DNA of 64,000 nucleotides from an uncultured bacterium (GCA_949296775.1 CASFQA010000001.1:62001-126000), one strand, 5' to 3'; shown: positions 1-8,340, counted from the first letter of the stretch. Notes: generated from the letters alone by a model not told the origin. Made by a program: numbers and translations.

Positions 1-67
1 GACGAGCATAAGATTTGCTTTCTTTCGGTGGGCCAGTATAGTTAAAGCGAAAGGAAGGTTACCCACC

Positions 68-208
68 ATGGCAGAACAGAAATACCGTTGCCTTCTCTGC
101 GGGGCCATCGTCGTTCCCAACCCCGACGGCACCTGCCCCATCTGCGGCGCCGGACCGGATATGCTGGTCCCGGTCGACGAAGACGGCAACGACATCGAGA
201 CCAAATAA
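68..208 (+). CDS. Rubredoxin-like small protein
   Basis: This is a 46-residue protein starting at the ATG after the GGAAGG ribosome site. It has two CxxC knuckles, CLLC and CPIC, separated by 14 residues (NPDG within the loop), and an acidic tail. This is the pattern of the single-Fe rubredoxin-like domain found at the C-terminus of rubrerythrins, here as a stand-alone protein. By family it would carry electrons in the cytoplasm, for example to peroxide or superoxide reductases. It has its own terminator and lies just upstream of ldh. A structural zinc ribbon cannot be excluded. Confidence 0.75.
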   Translation: MAEQKYRCLLCGAIVVPNPDGTCPICGAGPDMLVPVDEDGNDIETK

Positions 209-212
209 GGTG

Positions 213-235
213 GGGGCCAATCGGCCCCTTTCTTT
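213..235 (+). terminator. Intrinsic terminator of the rubredoxin-like gene
   Basis: GGGGCC and GGCCCC arms (213-218 and 223-228) around AATC, followed by TTTCTTTC. Confidence 0.75.
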
Positions 236-259
236 CGTTAATAGGAGGTAACTTCATTT

Positions 260-1213
260 ATGATAAACCCACGGAAAGTCGTCGTTATCGGCGATGGGGC
301 GGTCGGTTCCTCGATCGCCTTCACTTTAGCCAACGGCCACGCGGTCAACGAGATCGTCATCGTCGACGTCAACAAGGATAAAGCCGAGGGCGATGTCCTC
401 GATATCGCCGACGGCATGAGCTTCCTCTCGGTCCCCAAGCTCATCAAGGCCGGGGGATATGAGGACGCCAAAGACGCCCACATAATCATCATCACCGCCG
501 GGGCGGCCCAAAAACCGGGCGAGACCAGATTGGATCTGCTCCATAAAAACGCCGCCATCATGACCTCGATCGTCGAGAGTCTAAAACCCCATCTTGATCC
601 CGAGGCCATCGTCATCGTCGTCTCCAATCCCTGCGACGTTTTGTCTTACCTCGCTTATAAGAAGCTCGGGCTGCCCTCTTCCCAAGTATTTGGGTCCGGC
701 ACTGTCTTGGATACCTCAAGGCTTAAAACCGCCATCTCCGAGGATACCGGGATCGACCCCCGAAACGTCCACACCTTCGTAGTCGGGGAGCATGGCGATT
801 CCGAGGTCGCCGTCTGGAGCGCAACCTCGATCGGCGGCCTTTCGATCCTTGATTACTCGACCCAATGCCCGGAATGCAATCTTTCCCATTTGGATGAACT
901 CCACGATAAAGTCCGGGATGCCGCTTATCAGATAATCGCCAAGAAAGGCGCGACCAATTACGCGGTGGCTTTGGCCGTCTCGCGGATCGTCTCAGCCGTC
1001 TTGAACGACGAGAACAGCGTCCTCACCGTCTCCACCTATATCGAAAGCGAGTTCGGCGGGGCCTTATCCGATATCTATCTCTCCCTTCCCTGCGTCGTCG
1101 GCTCGAAAGGGGTCAAGTCGATCCTCCATCCTTCCTATTCCAAGAAGGAACAGCTGGCCATCGTCGATTCCGGCAGCCAGCTTAAGGAAAAGATCGCCGA
1201 GCTCGGATTGTAA
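260..1213 (+). CDS. ldh: L-lactate dehydrogenase
   Basis: This 317-residue NAD-dependent L-lactate dehydrogenase reduces pyruvate to lactate in the cytoplasm and regenerates NAD+ in fermentation. The N-terminal Rossmann motif is GDGAVGSS (11-18). The substrate loop AAQKPGETR carries Gln84, which is diagnostic for lactate rather than malate dehydrogenase, and Arg90. SNP at 122-124, Asp151/Arg154 and the catalytic His178 in GEHGDSE are all present. Length matches the family. The start follows an AGGAGG ribosome site at about 243. It is monocistronic, with terminators on both sides. Confidence 0.97.
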   Translation: MINPRKVVVIGDGAVGSSIAFTLANGHAVNEIVIVDVNKDKAEGDVLDIADGMSFLSVPKLIKAGGYEDAKDAHIIIITAGAAQKPGETRLDLLHKNAAIMTSIVESLKPHLDPEAIVIVVSNPCDVLSYLAYKKLGLPSSQVFGSGTVLDTSRLKTAISEDTGIDPRNVHTFVVGEHGDSEVAVWSATSIGGLSILDYSTQCPECNLSHLDELHDKVRDAAYQIIAKKGATNYAVALAVSRIVSAVLNDENSVLTVSTYIESEFGGALSDIYLSLPCVVGSKGVKSILHPSYSKKEQLAIVDSGSQLKEKIAELGL

Positions 1214-1245
1214 AATAGCGTCATCCCCTCTTTTAGCCTTTAATC

Positions 1246-1278
1246 GCCGATCGGCCCGATGCCGTCGGCTTTTCTTTT
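1246..1278 (+). terminator. Intrinsic terminator of ldh
   Basis: GCCGA (1246-1250) pairs with TCGGC (1265-1269) and is followed by TTTTCTTTT. The same terminator is duplicated at 4753 as part of the cassette repeat, so each surface-protein promoter is insulated from upstream transcription. Confidence 0.7.
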
Positions 1279-1321
1279 CCTTAATCGGGTTGCCGCCCGG
1301 TAAAAAGGGACAAACCTCAAC

Positions 1322-1350
1322 TTGATTCTCTCTCTCTCTCTCTCTATGAT
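1322..1350 (+). promoter_or_regulatory. Candidate phase-variable promoter, 17-bp (CT)n spacer
   Basis: A -35 TTGATT (1322-1327) and -10 TATGAT (1345-1350) are separated by exactly 17 bp made only of CT repeats (1328-1344). The transcript would start near 1357 and give a leader of about 125 nt. Slippage in the tract would change promoter spacing in 2-bp steps. The paralog at 4829 has 15 bp. Confidence 0.75.
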
Positions 1351-1479
1351 GAGTGGCGAACCGATGGGAAAGGCCAGGGAAAAGTCCGCTCGATCGTCAA
1401 GATGAGGGGGTTTTTCGCCATTTTTTCCCCAAAGGGTTCGACAATGGCGCGTTATTTAGAACGCGCGAAAGGAAAGGGA

Positions 1480-3195
1480 ATGTCTATGAAGAGAGCATCA
1501 TCTCGTCTGCTCCTCGGGCTCCTCGGCGTCGCCACGTCCGCCGGGCTGGTCCTTGAGGGGGCGGCGGAGGTAAACGCGGCCGAAGCGGTAGAGAAACTAT
1601 CAGCCACTTTTTCGTCTGACGAAGTTGTTACCAGCGCCGGCTACAGTAAATATGAAAACGATGACTGGGGCATTACTTTCGGCGGAAACAACAAATCAAT
1701 CGGAACAAATTCTGGTAACCGCAGCAAATGTGTTTTGACTGGCGATAACGCGAAATTTGCAGTCTCTCCAATTACTTCCAGTATGACCGCGACCGCCTTC
1801 TATTCGAAAGCGCCGCTTTCGTCAATTTCCAAGGTAACAATGAGCTACGGCGGCGGAAGTAACGCCAATCGTGCCCACTCTTATCTTCTTTCATCAACCG
1901 ATGGAGATAAATATTCATTGGTCGATATAAACGGAGCCTTATCCCAAGGTTCGAATATCAATTCAACAAATACTGAGTACTCATTTGAATTTGATTCCCT
2001 TGATGCTTACTTTGCCGTGGTTGTGGTTGATTCCGGAAACTCCGGCAACTTCCGTTTAGACAACTTTACCGCGGATTTCTATTCCTACGAATCGGCTCCA
2101 GAAGATTTGAAGGTGACTTCTATTGAATTAGCTGCTGGCGAGGATACCACCAATGCTTATCTGGGCATTCCCTATTCGGCTAAAGTCAGGGATTTCAGCG
2201 TTACGTTGAACTATACTTCCGAAACCAATCCGGCTTTCAATTATTCTGAAAACGTCGAACCTTACGACGAGAGATTGACCTGGTCTACCGTTGATACTTC
2301 GGAAAAGGGGCCGGAATACTTAAGCGTTTCCGTTGGCGATGTCGATTCCAATGCTTTGGACATCGAAGTTGTTGACGCTCCGGTCGGGAGTAAGCATATG
2401 TTTGGCGAAAGTGAAGCCTTCCTTGGCTGGAATGCTTCTTATGCCGCTCACACACTCAACTACCCTGGTTTAAAGGTTGAATTTGAATCCGCCAACAAAC
2501 AGCAAAAATCCGAGACGGTCGTTATAACTGATATGCCAGTAACTAAAGGAGCTAAGGTTACGATCGTTAGTTTTGCTGGGCCTTTATCATTTGCAGAAGT
2601 CGGACTAAAACAATGGGCAACAAAAGAGCAGAATGCCACAATCTCTGTTGGCGCAGATATTGGTCATTTGGAAGAGGTTTCGGATATTGCTGTGCAAGGA
2701 ACTACCAGCATATCCGCGACCGGCGCTTTTGAAGTTGCCCAAATTACTTTCAGCAGCCAGTCGAACCAGGTTGGCATTGCCTATGCTGACGTTAAGTTCG
2801 CCTATGAACAAACCCCAGTCGATCCGAACGTTGTCAAGGTTCAAGAATTCGTCGATACCTACATGCATCTTGATGACTATAACGCCAACGAGGGCAAGTG
2901 CTTAGGGGCCGATGGCTATTACGTCAAGGCCCGGACCGCTTTGATCGCGCTTGGCGAAGAATGCATCGAGCTCTTCAAGACGGCCGAACAGTTTGCCGCT
3001 GCCAAGGCGCGCTACGAGAACTGGGCCAAGTTCAACGGCGATGCCAATCCCTATAGTGGAACCTTCACCGCTTCGGCGGCCTCCCGCATCAATAACGACG
3101 ACCATGCCGAGTACTGGATCGTCGGCGGCATCTCCCTCGCCGCCATCGGCGTGGCCGCCGCCATGTTCTTCCTCCGCAAGAAGAAAGAGGCCTAA
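1480..3195 (+). CDS. Secreted, C-terminally membrane-anchored surface protein, paralog A
   Basis: About 571 residues. The N-terminus MSMKRASSRLLLG continues into a hydrophobic segment ending near VNA, a typical signal peptide. ATG 1480 or the in-frame ATG 1486 fits the GGAAAGGG site at 1471-1478. An upstream ATG at 1402 lies in the leader and is not supported, because the matching leader of paralog B is frame-shifted. The middle is beta-rich and Ser/Thr/Asn-rich. It is followed by a helical domain of about 95 residues (FVDTYMH, then LFKTAEQF and YENWAKFNGD). The C-terminus is NNDDHAEYW, one membrane helix and RKKKEA. There is no LPXTG motif. Function is unknown; it is probably an adhesin or exposed antigen. 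Expression is likely controlled by the (CT)n promoter. Confidence 0.85.
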   Translation: MSMKRASSRLLLGLLGVATSAGLVLEGAAEVNAAEAVEKLSATFSSDEVVTSAGYSKYENDDWGITFGGNNKSIGTNSGNRSKCVLTGDNAKFAVSPITSSMTATAFYSKAPLSSISKVTMSYGGGSNANRAHSYLLSSTDGDKYSLVDINGALSQGSNINSTNTEYSFEFDSLDAYFAVVVVDSGNSGNFRLDNFTADFYSYESAPEDLKVTSIELAAGEDTTNAYLGIPYSAKVRDFSVTLNYTSETNPAFNYSENVEPYDERLTWSTVDTSEKGPEYLSVSVGDVDSNALDIEVVDAPVGSKHMFGESEAFLGWNASYAAHTLNYPGLKVEFESANKQQKSETVVITDMPVTKGAKVTIVSFAGPLSFAEVGLKQWATKEQNATISVGADIGHLEEVSDIAVQGTTSISATGAFEVAQITFSSQSNQVGIAYADVKFAYEQTPVDPNVVKVQEFVDTYMHLDDYNANEGKCLGADGYYVKARTALIALGEECIELFKTAEQFAAAKARYENWAKFNGDANPYSGTFTASAASRINNDDHAEYWIVGGISLAAIGVAAAMFFLRKKKEA

Positions 3196-3246
3196 CACTC
3201 TCTTCTTGATATAGCCCTCCGCCTTCCCTTAGGGCGATGGGGCAAA
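3088..3246. repeat. 3' cassette repeat, copy 1
   Basis: Nearly identical to 6661-6818. It encodes the shared C-terminal anchor and continues about 50 bp past the stop codon. With the 5' repeat it brackets a divergent central region of the surface gene. Confidence 0.9.
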
Positions 3247-3272
3247 GGTCATCTTAACCGGGTGGCCTTTTA
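3245..3272 (+). terminator. Terminator of surface protein A
   Basis: A 9-bp stem with G-T pairs (3245-3253 with 3261-3269) and a short T run. Confidence 0.5.
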
Positions 3273-3289
3273 GTTTGCTTGATTCAGAA

Positions 3290-3380
3290 AGTTTTTACGC
3301 TACAGCGTCAAAACTCTACTTCTTTCTAAAGTTTTTACGCTCCAGCGTTAAAAGTGTTGAATTTTAATAAGTTCTTACGT
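3290..3380 (+). promoter_or_regulatory. Three phased operator-like sites upstream of the DUF4143 ATPase
   Basis: AGTTTTTACGCT begins at 3290 and again at 3330; each is followed by its inverted arm AGCGT(c/t)AAAA. A third, degenerate half-site AGTTCTTACGTA begins at 3370. The 40-bp period puts all sites on one helix face. They end 25 bp before the start codon at 3405. Confidence 0.6.
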
Positions 3381-3404
3381 AAATTATGATCAAAGGACCA
3401 GGTC

Positions 3405-4610
3405 ATGATATATCGCACCGAATACATGGAGCGTCTGAAAGCGTTCAAAGATCAGAAGATCATAAAAGTCGTAACGGGTTTGCGCCGTTCGGGGAAATCG
3501 ACATTGTTGGAGATGTTCAAGGACGAATTGCTGAAAGAGGGGGTTCGGACCGAGCAAATCCAGTATATCAACTTCGAGCTCATGAAATATGACTCCATTC
3601 GGGATTACCACCAACTATACGAATTGGTGGTCAAAAAGGCGTTGCCCGATGAGAAAAACTATCTTTTCTTTGACGAGATCCAGCAAGTAAAAGGCTGGGA
3701 GAAAGCCATCAATTCCCTTTCTTTGGAATACGATGCCGATATTTACGTCACTGGATCCAACGCTTATCTATTGTCTTCGGAATTAGCCACTTTGATCGCC
3801 GGCCGATACGTCGAGATTAAAATGCTGCCCTTGTCGTTTAAAGAATATTACGGATATTATGCCGATTCCGGCAAAACCGTTCAGGATGTCTTCAATCGGT
3901 ATTTGAAATATGGCGGGCTGCCGCAGCTACTGGCTTTTCCGGATGACGAGGCCGCGATCAATTCGTTTTTGTCGAGCATCTACGATACCGTCATCCTCAA
4001 AGACGTGCTTGCCCGCAACAACTTCAAGGACATCGATTTGCTCAAGCGGGTTTTCGCGTTTGTTTGTGGCAACGTCGGCAGCATCCTCTCCTCCAATCGA
4101 ATCGCCACATACATTGCCAACGAGGCTAAACTTGACCGTTCTTTCCGTCCGGCCACCGTCGGCAATATCCTTGAGATGCTAGAAAACGCCTTCATTGTCT
4201 ATCGGGCAAACCGTTATGACGTCAAGGGCAAAGAAGTCTTGAAGTCGCTTGAGAAGTATTATGTCGTCGATACTGGGCTTAAAAACACCATCGTCGGTTA
4301 TGGATTGGATAATTACGGTCATTCCATCGAGAACATCGTCTATTTGGAGTTGATACGCCGGGGGTATGAAGTATATGTGGGGAAAAACGAAACCAAGGAG
4401 ATAGATTTCGTCGCAGTTAGCAAAGACGAAAAACTATACATTCAGGTCACTCAATCGCTGCTTGACGAATCAACTAGAGAACGGGAACTCGCCCCTTTTC
4501 AGAACACAAACGATTTTTACCAGAAAATCGTCATTACTATGGATCAAAATTACGTTACCAATGCGAACGGAATCAAAATCGTCAACCTGATTGATTTCTT
4601 GCTATCTTAA
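3405..4610 (+). CDS. AAA_14/DUF4143 family ATPase
   Basis: 401-residue P-loop ATPase. Walker A is GLRRSGKS (25-32), Walker B is YLFFDE (86-91), a sensor-like TGSNA follows at 117 and an arginine-finger-like GRY at 133. The DUF4143 region covers roughly 200-330. The C-terminal ETKEIDFVAV...YIQVTQ resembles a PD-(D/E)XK fold. The family is common in accessory regions and its cellular role is not established. It lies between the two surface-protein cassettes and is preceded by three phased dyads that could be its operator. A decayed relative is at 40815-41358. The start follows AAAGGA with 7-nt spacing. Confidence 0.9.
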   Translation: MIYRTEYMERLKAFKDQKIIKVVTGLRRSGKSTLLEMFKDELLKEGVRTEQIQYINFELMKYDSIRDYHQLYELVVKKALPDEKNYLFFDEIQQVKGWEKAINSLSLEYDADIYVTGSNAYLLSSELATLIAGRYVEIKMLPLSFKEYYGYYADSGKTVQDVFNRYLKYGGLPQLLAFPDDEAAINSFLSSIYDTVILKDVLARNNFKDIDLLKRVFAFVCGNVGSILSSNRIATYIANEAKLDRSFRPATVGNILEMLENAFIVYRANRYDVKGKEVLKSLEKYYVVDTGLKNTIVGYGLDNYGHSIENIVYLELIRRGYEVYVGKNETKEIDFVAVSKDEKLYIQVTQSLLDESTRERELAPFQNTNDFYQKIVITMDQNYVTNANGIKIVNLIDFLLS

Positions 4611-4752
4611 TTTTCGTCGTCTTGTTTTGGCCGCCTTGCAATTCCTAACAAACGGTTGGCTCTGGACTGACCGGAACTTTTCGTGTTGGATGCAGATAAG
4701 CTTTAACGACGGGATTTGTAAAATCGCGCGCTTCTTCATTTTTGATTAGTTT

Positions 4753-4786
4753 GCCGATTGGCCCGATGCCGTCGGCTTTTCTTTTC
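4753..4786 (+). terminator. Terminator within the second cassette repeat
   Basis: GCCGA (4753-4757) and TCGGC (4772-4776) followed by TTTTCTTTT. It is a duplicate of the ldh terminator and would end ATPase transcription. Confidence 0.7.
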
Positions 4787-4828
4787 CTTAATCGGATTGC
4801 CGCCCGGTAAAAAGGGACCAACCTCAAC

Positions 4829-4855
4829 TTGATTCTCTCTCTCTCTCTCTATGAT
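4829..4855 (+). promoter_or_regulatory. Candidate phase-variable promoter, 15-bp (CT)n spacer
   Basis: The same TTGATT (4829-4834) and TATGAT (4850-4855) boxes as at 1322, but the CT spacer is only 15 bp (4835-4849). That is two bases below the sigma-70 optimum, so this copy is predicted to be weak or off in the sequenced cell. Confidence 0.75.
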
Positions 4856-4983
4856 GAGTGGCGAACCGATGGGAAAGGCCAGGGAAAAGTCCGCTCGATC
4901 GTCAAGATGAGGGGGATTTTTCGCTCTTTTTCCCAAAGGGTTCGACAATGGCGCGTTATGTAGAACGCGCGAAAGGAAAGGGA

Positions 4984-6768
4984 ATGTCTATGAAGAGAGC
5001 ATCATCTCGTCTGCTCCTCGGGCTCCTCGGCGTCGCCACGTCCGCCGGGCTGGTCCTTGAGGCCGTGGTCGACAGCGTGGCGAAGGGGGCGGCGGAAGTA
5101 AACGCGGCGGTCGGGGATGTTTTGGCTAAATTGCCCACTAGTCTTGGTAAGGGTTATGGTCCGCATGAAAACCTTACGAACGGCGGAATTGGTACCTGGT
5201 CTATTTCGTTTGGGCAAGGAACTTATTTCGGAACTAACAATAAAGAAAGTAACCCCACCAAAATTAAACTTGGTGATTTCATCAGCGTTGATGGCGTTTC
5301 TTCAACCGATCTCTATAAAGCCGTCGCGGTTTGCGAGACTCCTATTACCAATGCCGGAAAGTTAACTTTTTCCACTTCAGAATTGTCTTATGCGAACAAT
5401 GCGGAAATCACTTATTCCGTTATTTCGTCTGCTGCCCCTCGCAATACCGATGGATCGGTTTTCGAAATTGTTGCTTCAAAGACTTTGAACGGTTTGGTTA
5501 CTTCCTTTGAGATTGAATTCGACACAATCCGGGAGCCAGCTTATTTAGGGCTTTTGGTTGAATGCGATGATACTTATTTCCGATATAACAGCGTCGAATT
5601 ATCGATTTTGGAAGGCTCGACCATTGTTAGGCCGGCCGACGTTATCCCGGTCAGTGTTTCTTTAGAGCAAATCGCGGGTGGCAGTGATGTTTACGAAGGC
5701 TCTGACATTTTTAAGGAAAACTATAGCGTTTCCGTCACTTATGGGGGATCGACTATTAATCCTGAGTATTCAGAGACCGTCGCCATTGATAGCGATGATT
5801 CGCGGCTGACTTGGAATATCGACACCTCTTCCACGGGCGAAAAACCCTTAACTGTGACCTTTACCGAGGGAGATGCTACGGTTACCTCCGACCCATTGAC
5901 TATTAATGTTTTGCCTGATGCTTTTGCTGGTTATCATGCCGATGTTTTGACCGCGGATAGCCTTGGCTTAACTGGAAGCTACGAAACCAAAGACGTTACT
6001 CTTCCGTCTGGCGTTACCTATGTTTATAACGCTATGAAGGGGCAAGGTGCTATTCAGCTAAACGATTCGAGCAAAAGAGGCATTGTTGTCACTGATTCAA
6101 TCGGGACTGCCGATATGATTGAAATCACATTTAACGCTGAAACCGACGAGTCCAGAGTTATCGATATTTACGCCAGTCACAATCAATTCACCTCTCCTGC
6201 AGACCTTTACGAGACTGGCGTTTCGCCAATTGCTTCAATTGCTTATGCTGATGGTCAGGTCGGAACCCTTGATATTTCGGCCTTAGAAGGCGCTCCTTAC
6301 GAATACATCGGAATCCGTTCAAATGATGGTGCTGTCTACCTCGATCAAATCCGCATCGGCTACACCGAAGCGGCCACTCCGACCGACGCTGAAGTCGTGG
6401 CTAACTTCGTCGCGGATTATATGCACATGACTGATTACGATGCCGATAAGATCGGCGTTGGAACCGGCGCTTGCCTTGGCGAAGGCGGATATTACCAGGT
6501 GGCGATGGCCGCTTTCATGGAATTGACCCCTGAACAGCAAGAACTCTTCAAGACCAGCGAAGAATTCGCCGATGCCCGCAAGCGTTACGAGACTTGGGCC
6601 CGCATAAATGGGGACGAAACACCGTATGACGGTTCGTTCAATCCATCCTCTGCCGCCCGCATCAATAACGACGACCATGCCGAGTACTGGATCGTCGGCG
6701 GCATCTCCCTCGCCGCCATCGGCGTGGCTGCCGCCATGTTCTTCCTCCGCAAGAAGAAAGAGGCCTAA
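4984..6768 (+). CDS. Secreted, C-terminally membrane-anchored surface protein, paralog B
   Basis: About 594 residues, starting at ATG 4984 (or 4990) after GGAAAGGG as in paralog A. The signal peptide is identical for the first 24 or so residues. An eight-residue insertion (AVVDSVAK-like) then precedes GAAEVNA. The central beta-rich part has diverged strongly from paralog A. The helical domain (FVADYMHM, LFKTSEEF, YETWARING) and the anchor NNDDHAEYW, membrane helix and RKKKEA are shared. Conserved ends around a variable middle fit antigenic diversification by recombination. Function is unknown. The promoter carries the shorter CT tract. Confidence 0.85.
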   Translation: MSMKRASSRLLLGLLGVATSAGLVLEAVVDSVAKGAAEVNAAVGDVLAKLPTSLGKGYGPHENLTNGGIGTWSISFGQGTYFGTNNKESNPTKIKLGDFISVDGVSSTDLYKAVAVCETPITNAGKLTFSTSELSYANNAEITYSVISSAAPRNTDGSVFEIVASKTLNGLVTSFEIEFDTIREPAYLGLLVECDDTYFRYNSVELSILEGSTIVRPADVIPVSVSLEQIAGGSDVYEGSDIFKENYSVSVTYGGSTINPEYSETVAIDSDDSRLTWNIDTSSTGEKPLTVTFTEGDATVTSDPLTINVLPDAFAGYHADVLTADSLGLTGSYETKDVTLPSGVTYVYNAMKGQGAIQLNDSSKRGIVVTDSIGTADMIEITFNAETDESRVIDIYASHNQFTSPADLYETGVSPIASIAYADGQVGTLDISALEGAPYEYIGIRSNDGAVYLDQIRIGYTEAATPTDAEVVANFVADYMHMTDYDADKIGVGTGACLGEGGYYQVAMAAFMELTPEQQELFKTSEEFADARKRYETWARINGDETPYDGSFNPSSAARINNDDHAEYWIVGGISLAAIGVAAAMFFLRKKKEA

Positions 6769-6818
6769 CACTCTCTTCTTGATATAGCCCTCCGCCTTCC
6801 CTTAGGGCAATGGGGCAA
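6661..6818. repeat. 3' cassette repeat, copy 2
   Basis: Near-identical to 3088-3246; encodes the shared anchor and the start of the downstream region. Confidence 0.9.
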
Positions 6819-6819
6819 C

Positions 6820-6845
6820 GGGTCGCCTTCGGGCGGCCCTTTTCC
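6820..6845 (+). terminator. Terminator of surface protein B
   Basis: GGGTCGCC (6820-6827), loop TTCG, GGCGGCCC (6832-6839), then a T-rich tail. Confidence 0.8.
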
Positions 6846-6938
6846 TTAATGGGGCTAGCTAAGGGAAAAAGAAAAGCCGATTTGAGTTTGTCTAGACTTT
6901 CGCCATCGTTCTAATTGGGCAGATCTTCCTTTTGATAG

Positions 6939-8078
6939 CTAGCGCGAATTCCCGATCGACCAATCGAGCAACGCTTTGGCGTATTTTTCGTGGTAAGGGG
7001 CCAATAGCTCGTGCTTGTATTCGCGGATGTTGGCGGCCCCGGTGAGCGGGCTTTCGGGCGGATCGAAGGTCAGGTTGTCCATCAATTCGGATATGCCTTC
7101 GTCGCCGAGGTAGGTGAAGTAGGGCTGGTCCAGCTTATCGGCAGTCCAATAGGTATCGGTGAGCTTCCAACTCGATTCATCGATCGCGTCATTGTAGAAG
7201 ACCCCGGCCCCATCGATGTCGCCTTGGGTGTCGTAATGGAAGATGGTCGGGACGAACCCTTCCTTATAGCCGGGCTCCTCGATATTAGAGGCGGAAAGGC
7301 CGTAATCCGCCTTGAACTTAATCCATTGCTCGTAGGCCGCCTTTTCCTCTTCGCTCGCGTCGACATCGTCTTTCCCGGCGACCCCATTTAGCAGGCGAAC
7401 CCCTTCTTGGGCGGTGTCGAGGACATAGAGATAGTCGCTATCCCGGTTGTCGATGAAGTATTGCTGGAGGAAGTGGGTCTCAAGATAGCCGCAGTCGGGG
7501 CAGCCGGTTTGGGTGAATAGAAGAGTGAATTCCTGCTTGGCGGTCAGCTTCATATCGAATATGGCCTTATCGACGTAAATCATCTTCGGGTAGTTGATCC
7601 GCGCGTCCATCCATTCGGCGAATGCTTGCCTTGAGGTCACCCAATCCGATTCCTGGTCGACGTTATCGTGCTGATAGGATAGCTCCCCTTCGTCGAAGAT
7701 GGCGAGGGTCTCGTGGTTTACGACCAACTCCAGCCCATAGTCCTCATCCTCATCGACGATGTCGTTATAGTCGATCCAATATAGGAGGAGGTTATGCTGC
7801 TTAAGGTAGGGGACTAAGACGTCGTCATGCCAATCGGCGTAGCAAGAGCAGCCGATCCCCCCGTCATTATGGACCATAAGGAGGAACGATTGCTTTTCCA
7901 AGGCCATCGAACGGAGGGTGGGATAGTCGATCTGCTTCATATGGCTGGTCCCTTGGATCTCCTCCTCCATCCCGATTAAGGTCCCATAGGCCAAATCGAC
8001 CTTCTTAAACTCGTCGATCGGCCCGCAGGCGCCTAGGGGGAAGAAGAGGAACGGAAACAAGAAAGCAGCCTTTTTCAT
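6939..8078 (-). CDS. Lipoprotein with two thioredoxin-like domains
   Basis: 379-residue lipoprotein with signal peptide and lipobox LGAC (Cys18). There are two thioredoxin-like cysteine sites. The first is GIGCSCY (Cys77 and Cys79) in an N-terminal domain. The second is TGCPDC (Cys193 and Cys196), a CxxC after a predicted strand FTLLFTQ, as in thioredoxin folds. It probably acts in thiol-disulfide exchange at the outer face of the membrane; substrate unknown. No Shine-Dalgarno is visible. An extended -10 (TGCTAAGAT, box at 8093-8088) ends exactly 9 nt before the ATG, suggesting a leaderless or near-leaderless transcript. Confidence 0.85.
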   Translation of the reverse strand: MKKAAFLFPFLFFPLGACGPIDEFKKVDLAYGTLIGMEEEIQGTSHMKQIDYPTLRSMALEKQSFLLMVHNDGGIGCSCYADWHDDVLVPYLKQHNLLLYWIDYNDIVDEDEDYGLELVVNHETLAIFDEGELSYQHDNVDQESDWVTSRQAFAEWMDARINYPKMIYVDKAIFDMKLTAKQEFTLLFTQTGCPDCGYLETHFLQQYFIDNRDSDYLYVLDTAQEGVRLLNGVAGKDDVDASEEEKAAYEQWIKFKADYGLSASNIEEPGYKEGFVPTIFHYDTQGDIDGAGVFYNDAIDESSWKLTDTYWTADKLDQPYFTYLGDEGISELMDNLTFDPPESPLTGAANIREYKHELLAPYHEKYAKALLDWSIGNSR

Positions 8079-8246
8079 AACGGAGCAATCTTAGCATAAT
8101 CCAACTTAACTTTCACCCTCGCGAGCGGCGCATAAATACTAAGTAAAATTTTCTTGGTTTTTCTTAGGTGCTATCAAAGGAAAAGTGCCATTTAATGGGC
8201 AAAAAATCTCGTCTTGGTTTTTAATTGGGAAAAGTCGCGAAAATTT

Positions 8247-8278
8247 TTGTTTATTTTTAAGGGGGATGCCTCTATTAT
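8247..8278 (+). promoter_or_regulatory. Possible promoter of potABCD
   Basis: TATTAT (8273-8278) with TTGTTT (8247-8252) at a long spacing of 20, or TTATTT (8251-8256) at 16. A GGGGG/CCCCC dyad overlaps the -10 region. Weak evidence. Confidence 0.35.
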
Positions 8279-8340
8279 ACCCCCCGTTAAAATAGACCCC
8301 GGGATGGCAGTCAATCCAATCGGGGTTCGGGAGGAAGGGT

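Larger units (their letters stand above)
1246..1580. repeat. 5' cassette repeat, copy 1 (terminator, promoter, leader, signal peptide)
   Basis: This segment is nearly identical to 4753-5108. It covers the terminator, the (CT)n promoter, a leader of about 125 nt and the signal-peptide codons. Copy 2 has a shorter CT tract, small indels in the leader T/C runs and a 24-nt in-frame insertion after the signal peptide. The leader indels shift the frame between copies, so the leader is untranslated. An inverted repeat GCGCGTT/AACGCGC (1447-1466) sits just before the ribosome site. Confidence 0.9.
4753..5108. repeat. 5' cassette repeat, copy 2
   Basis: Matches 1246-1580 apart from CT-tract length, leader indels and a 24-nt insertion after the signal peptide. 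Confidence 0.9.

Noticed and set aside
1402-1479. Upstream start codons for the surface proteins (1402, and 4858 for paralog B)
   Set aside because: The leader is the same DNA in both copies, but small indels put it in different frames. A signal peptide with ribosome site starts at 1480/1486 and 4984/4990.
8261-8280. GGGGG...CCCCC dyad upstream of potA as a terminator
   Set aside because: It is not followed by a T run and overlaps a probable -10 box.
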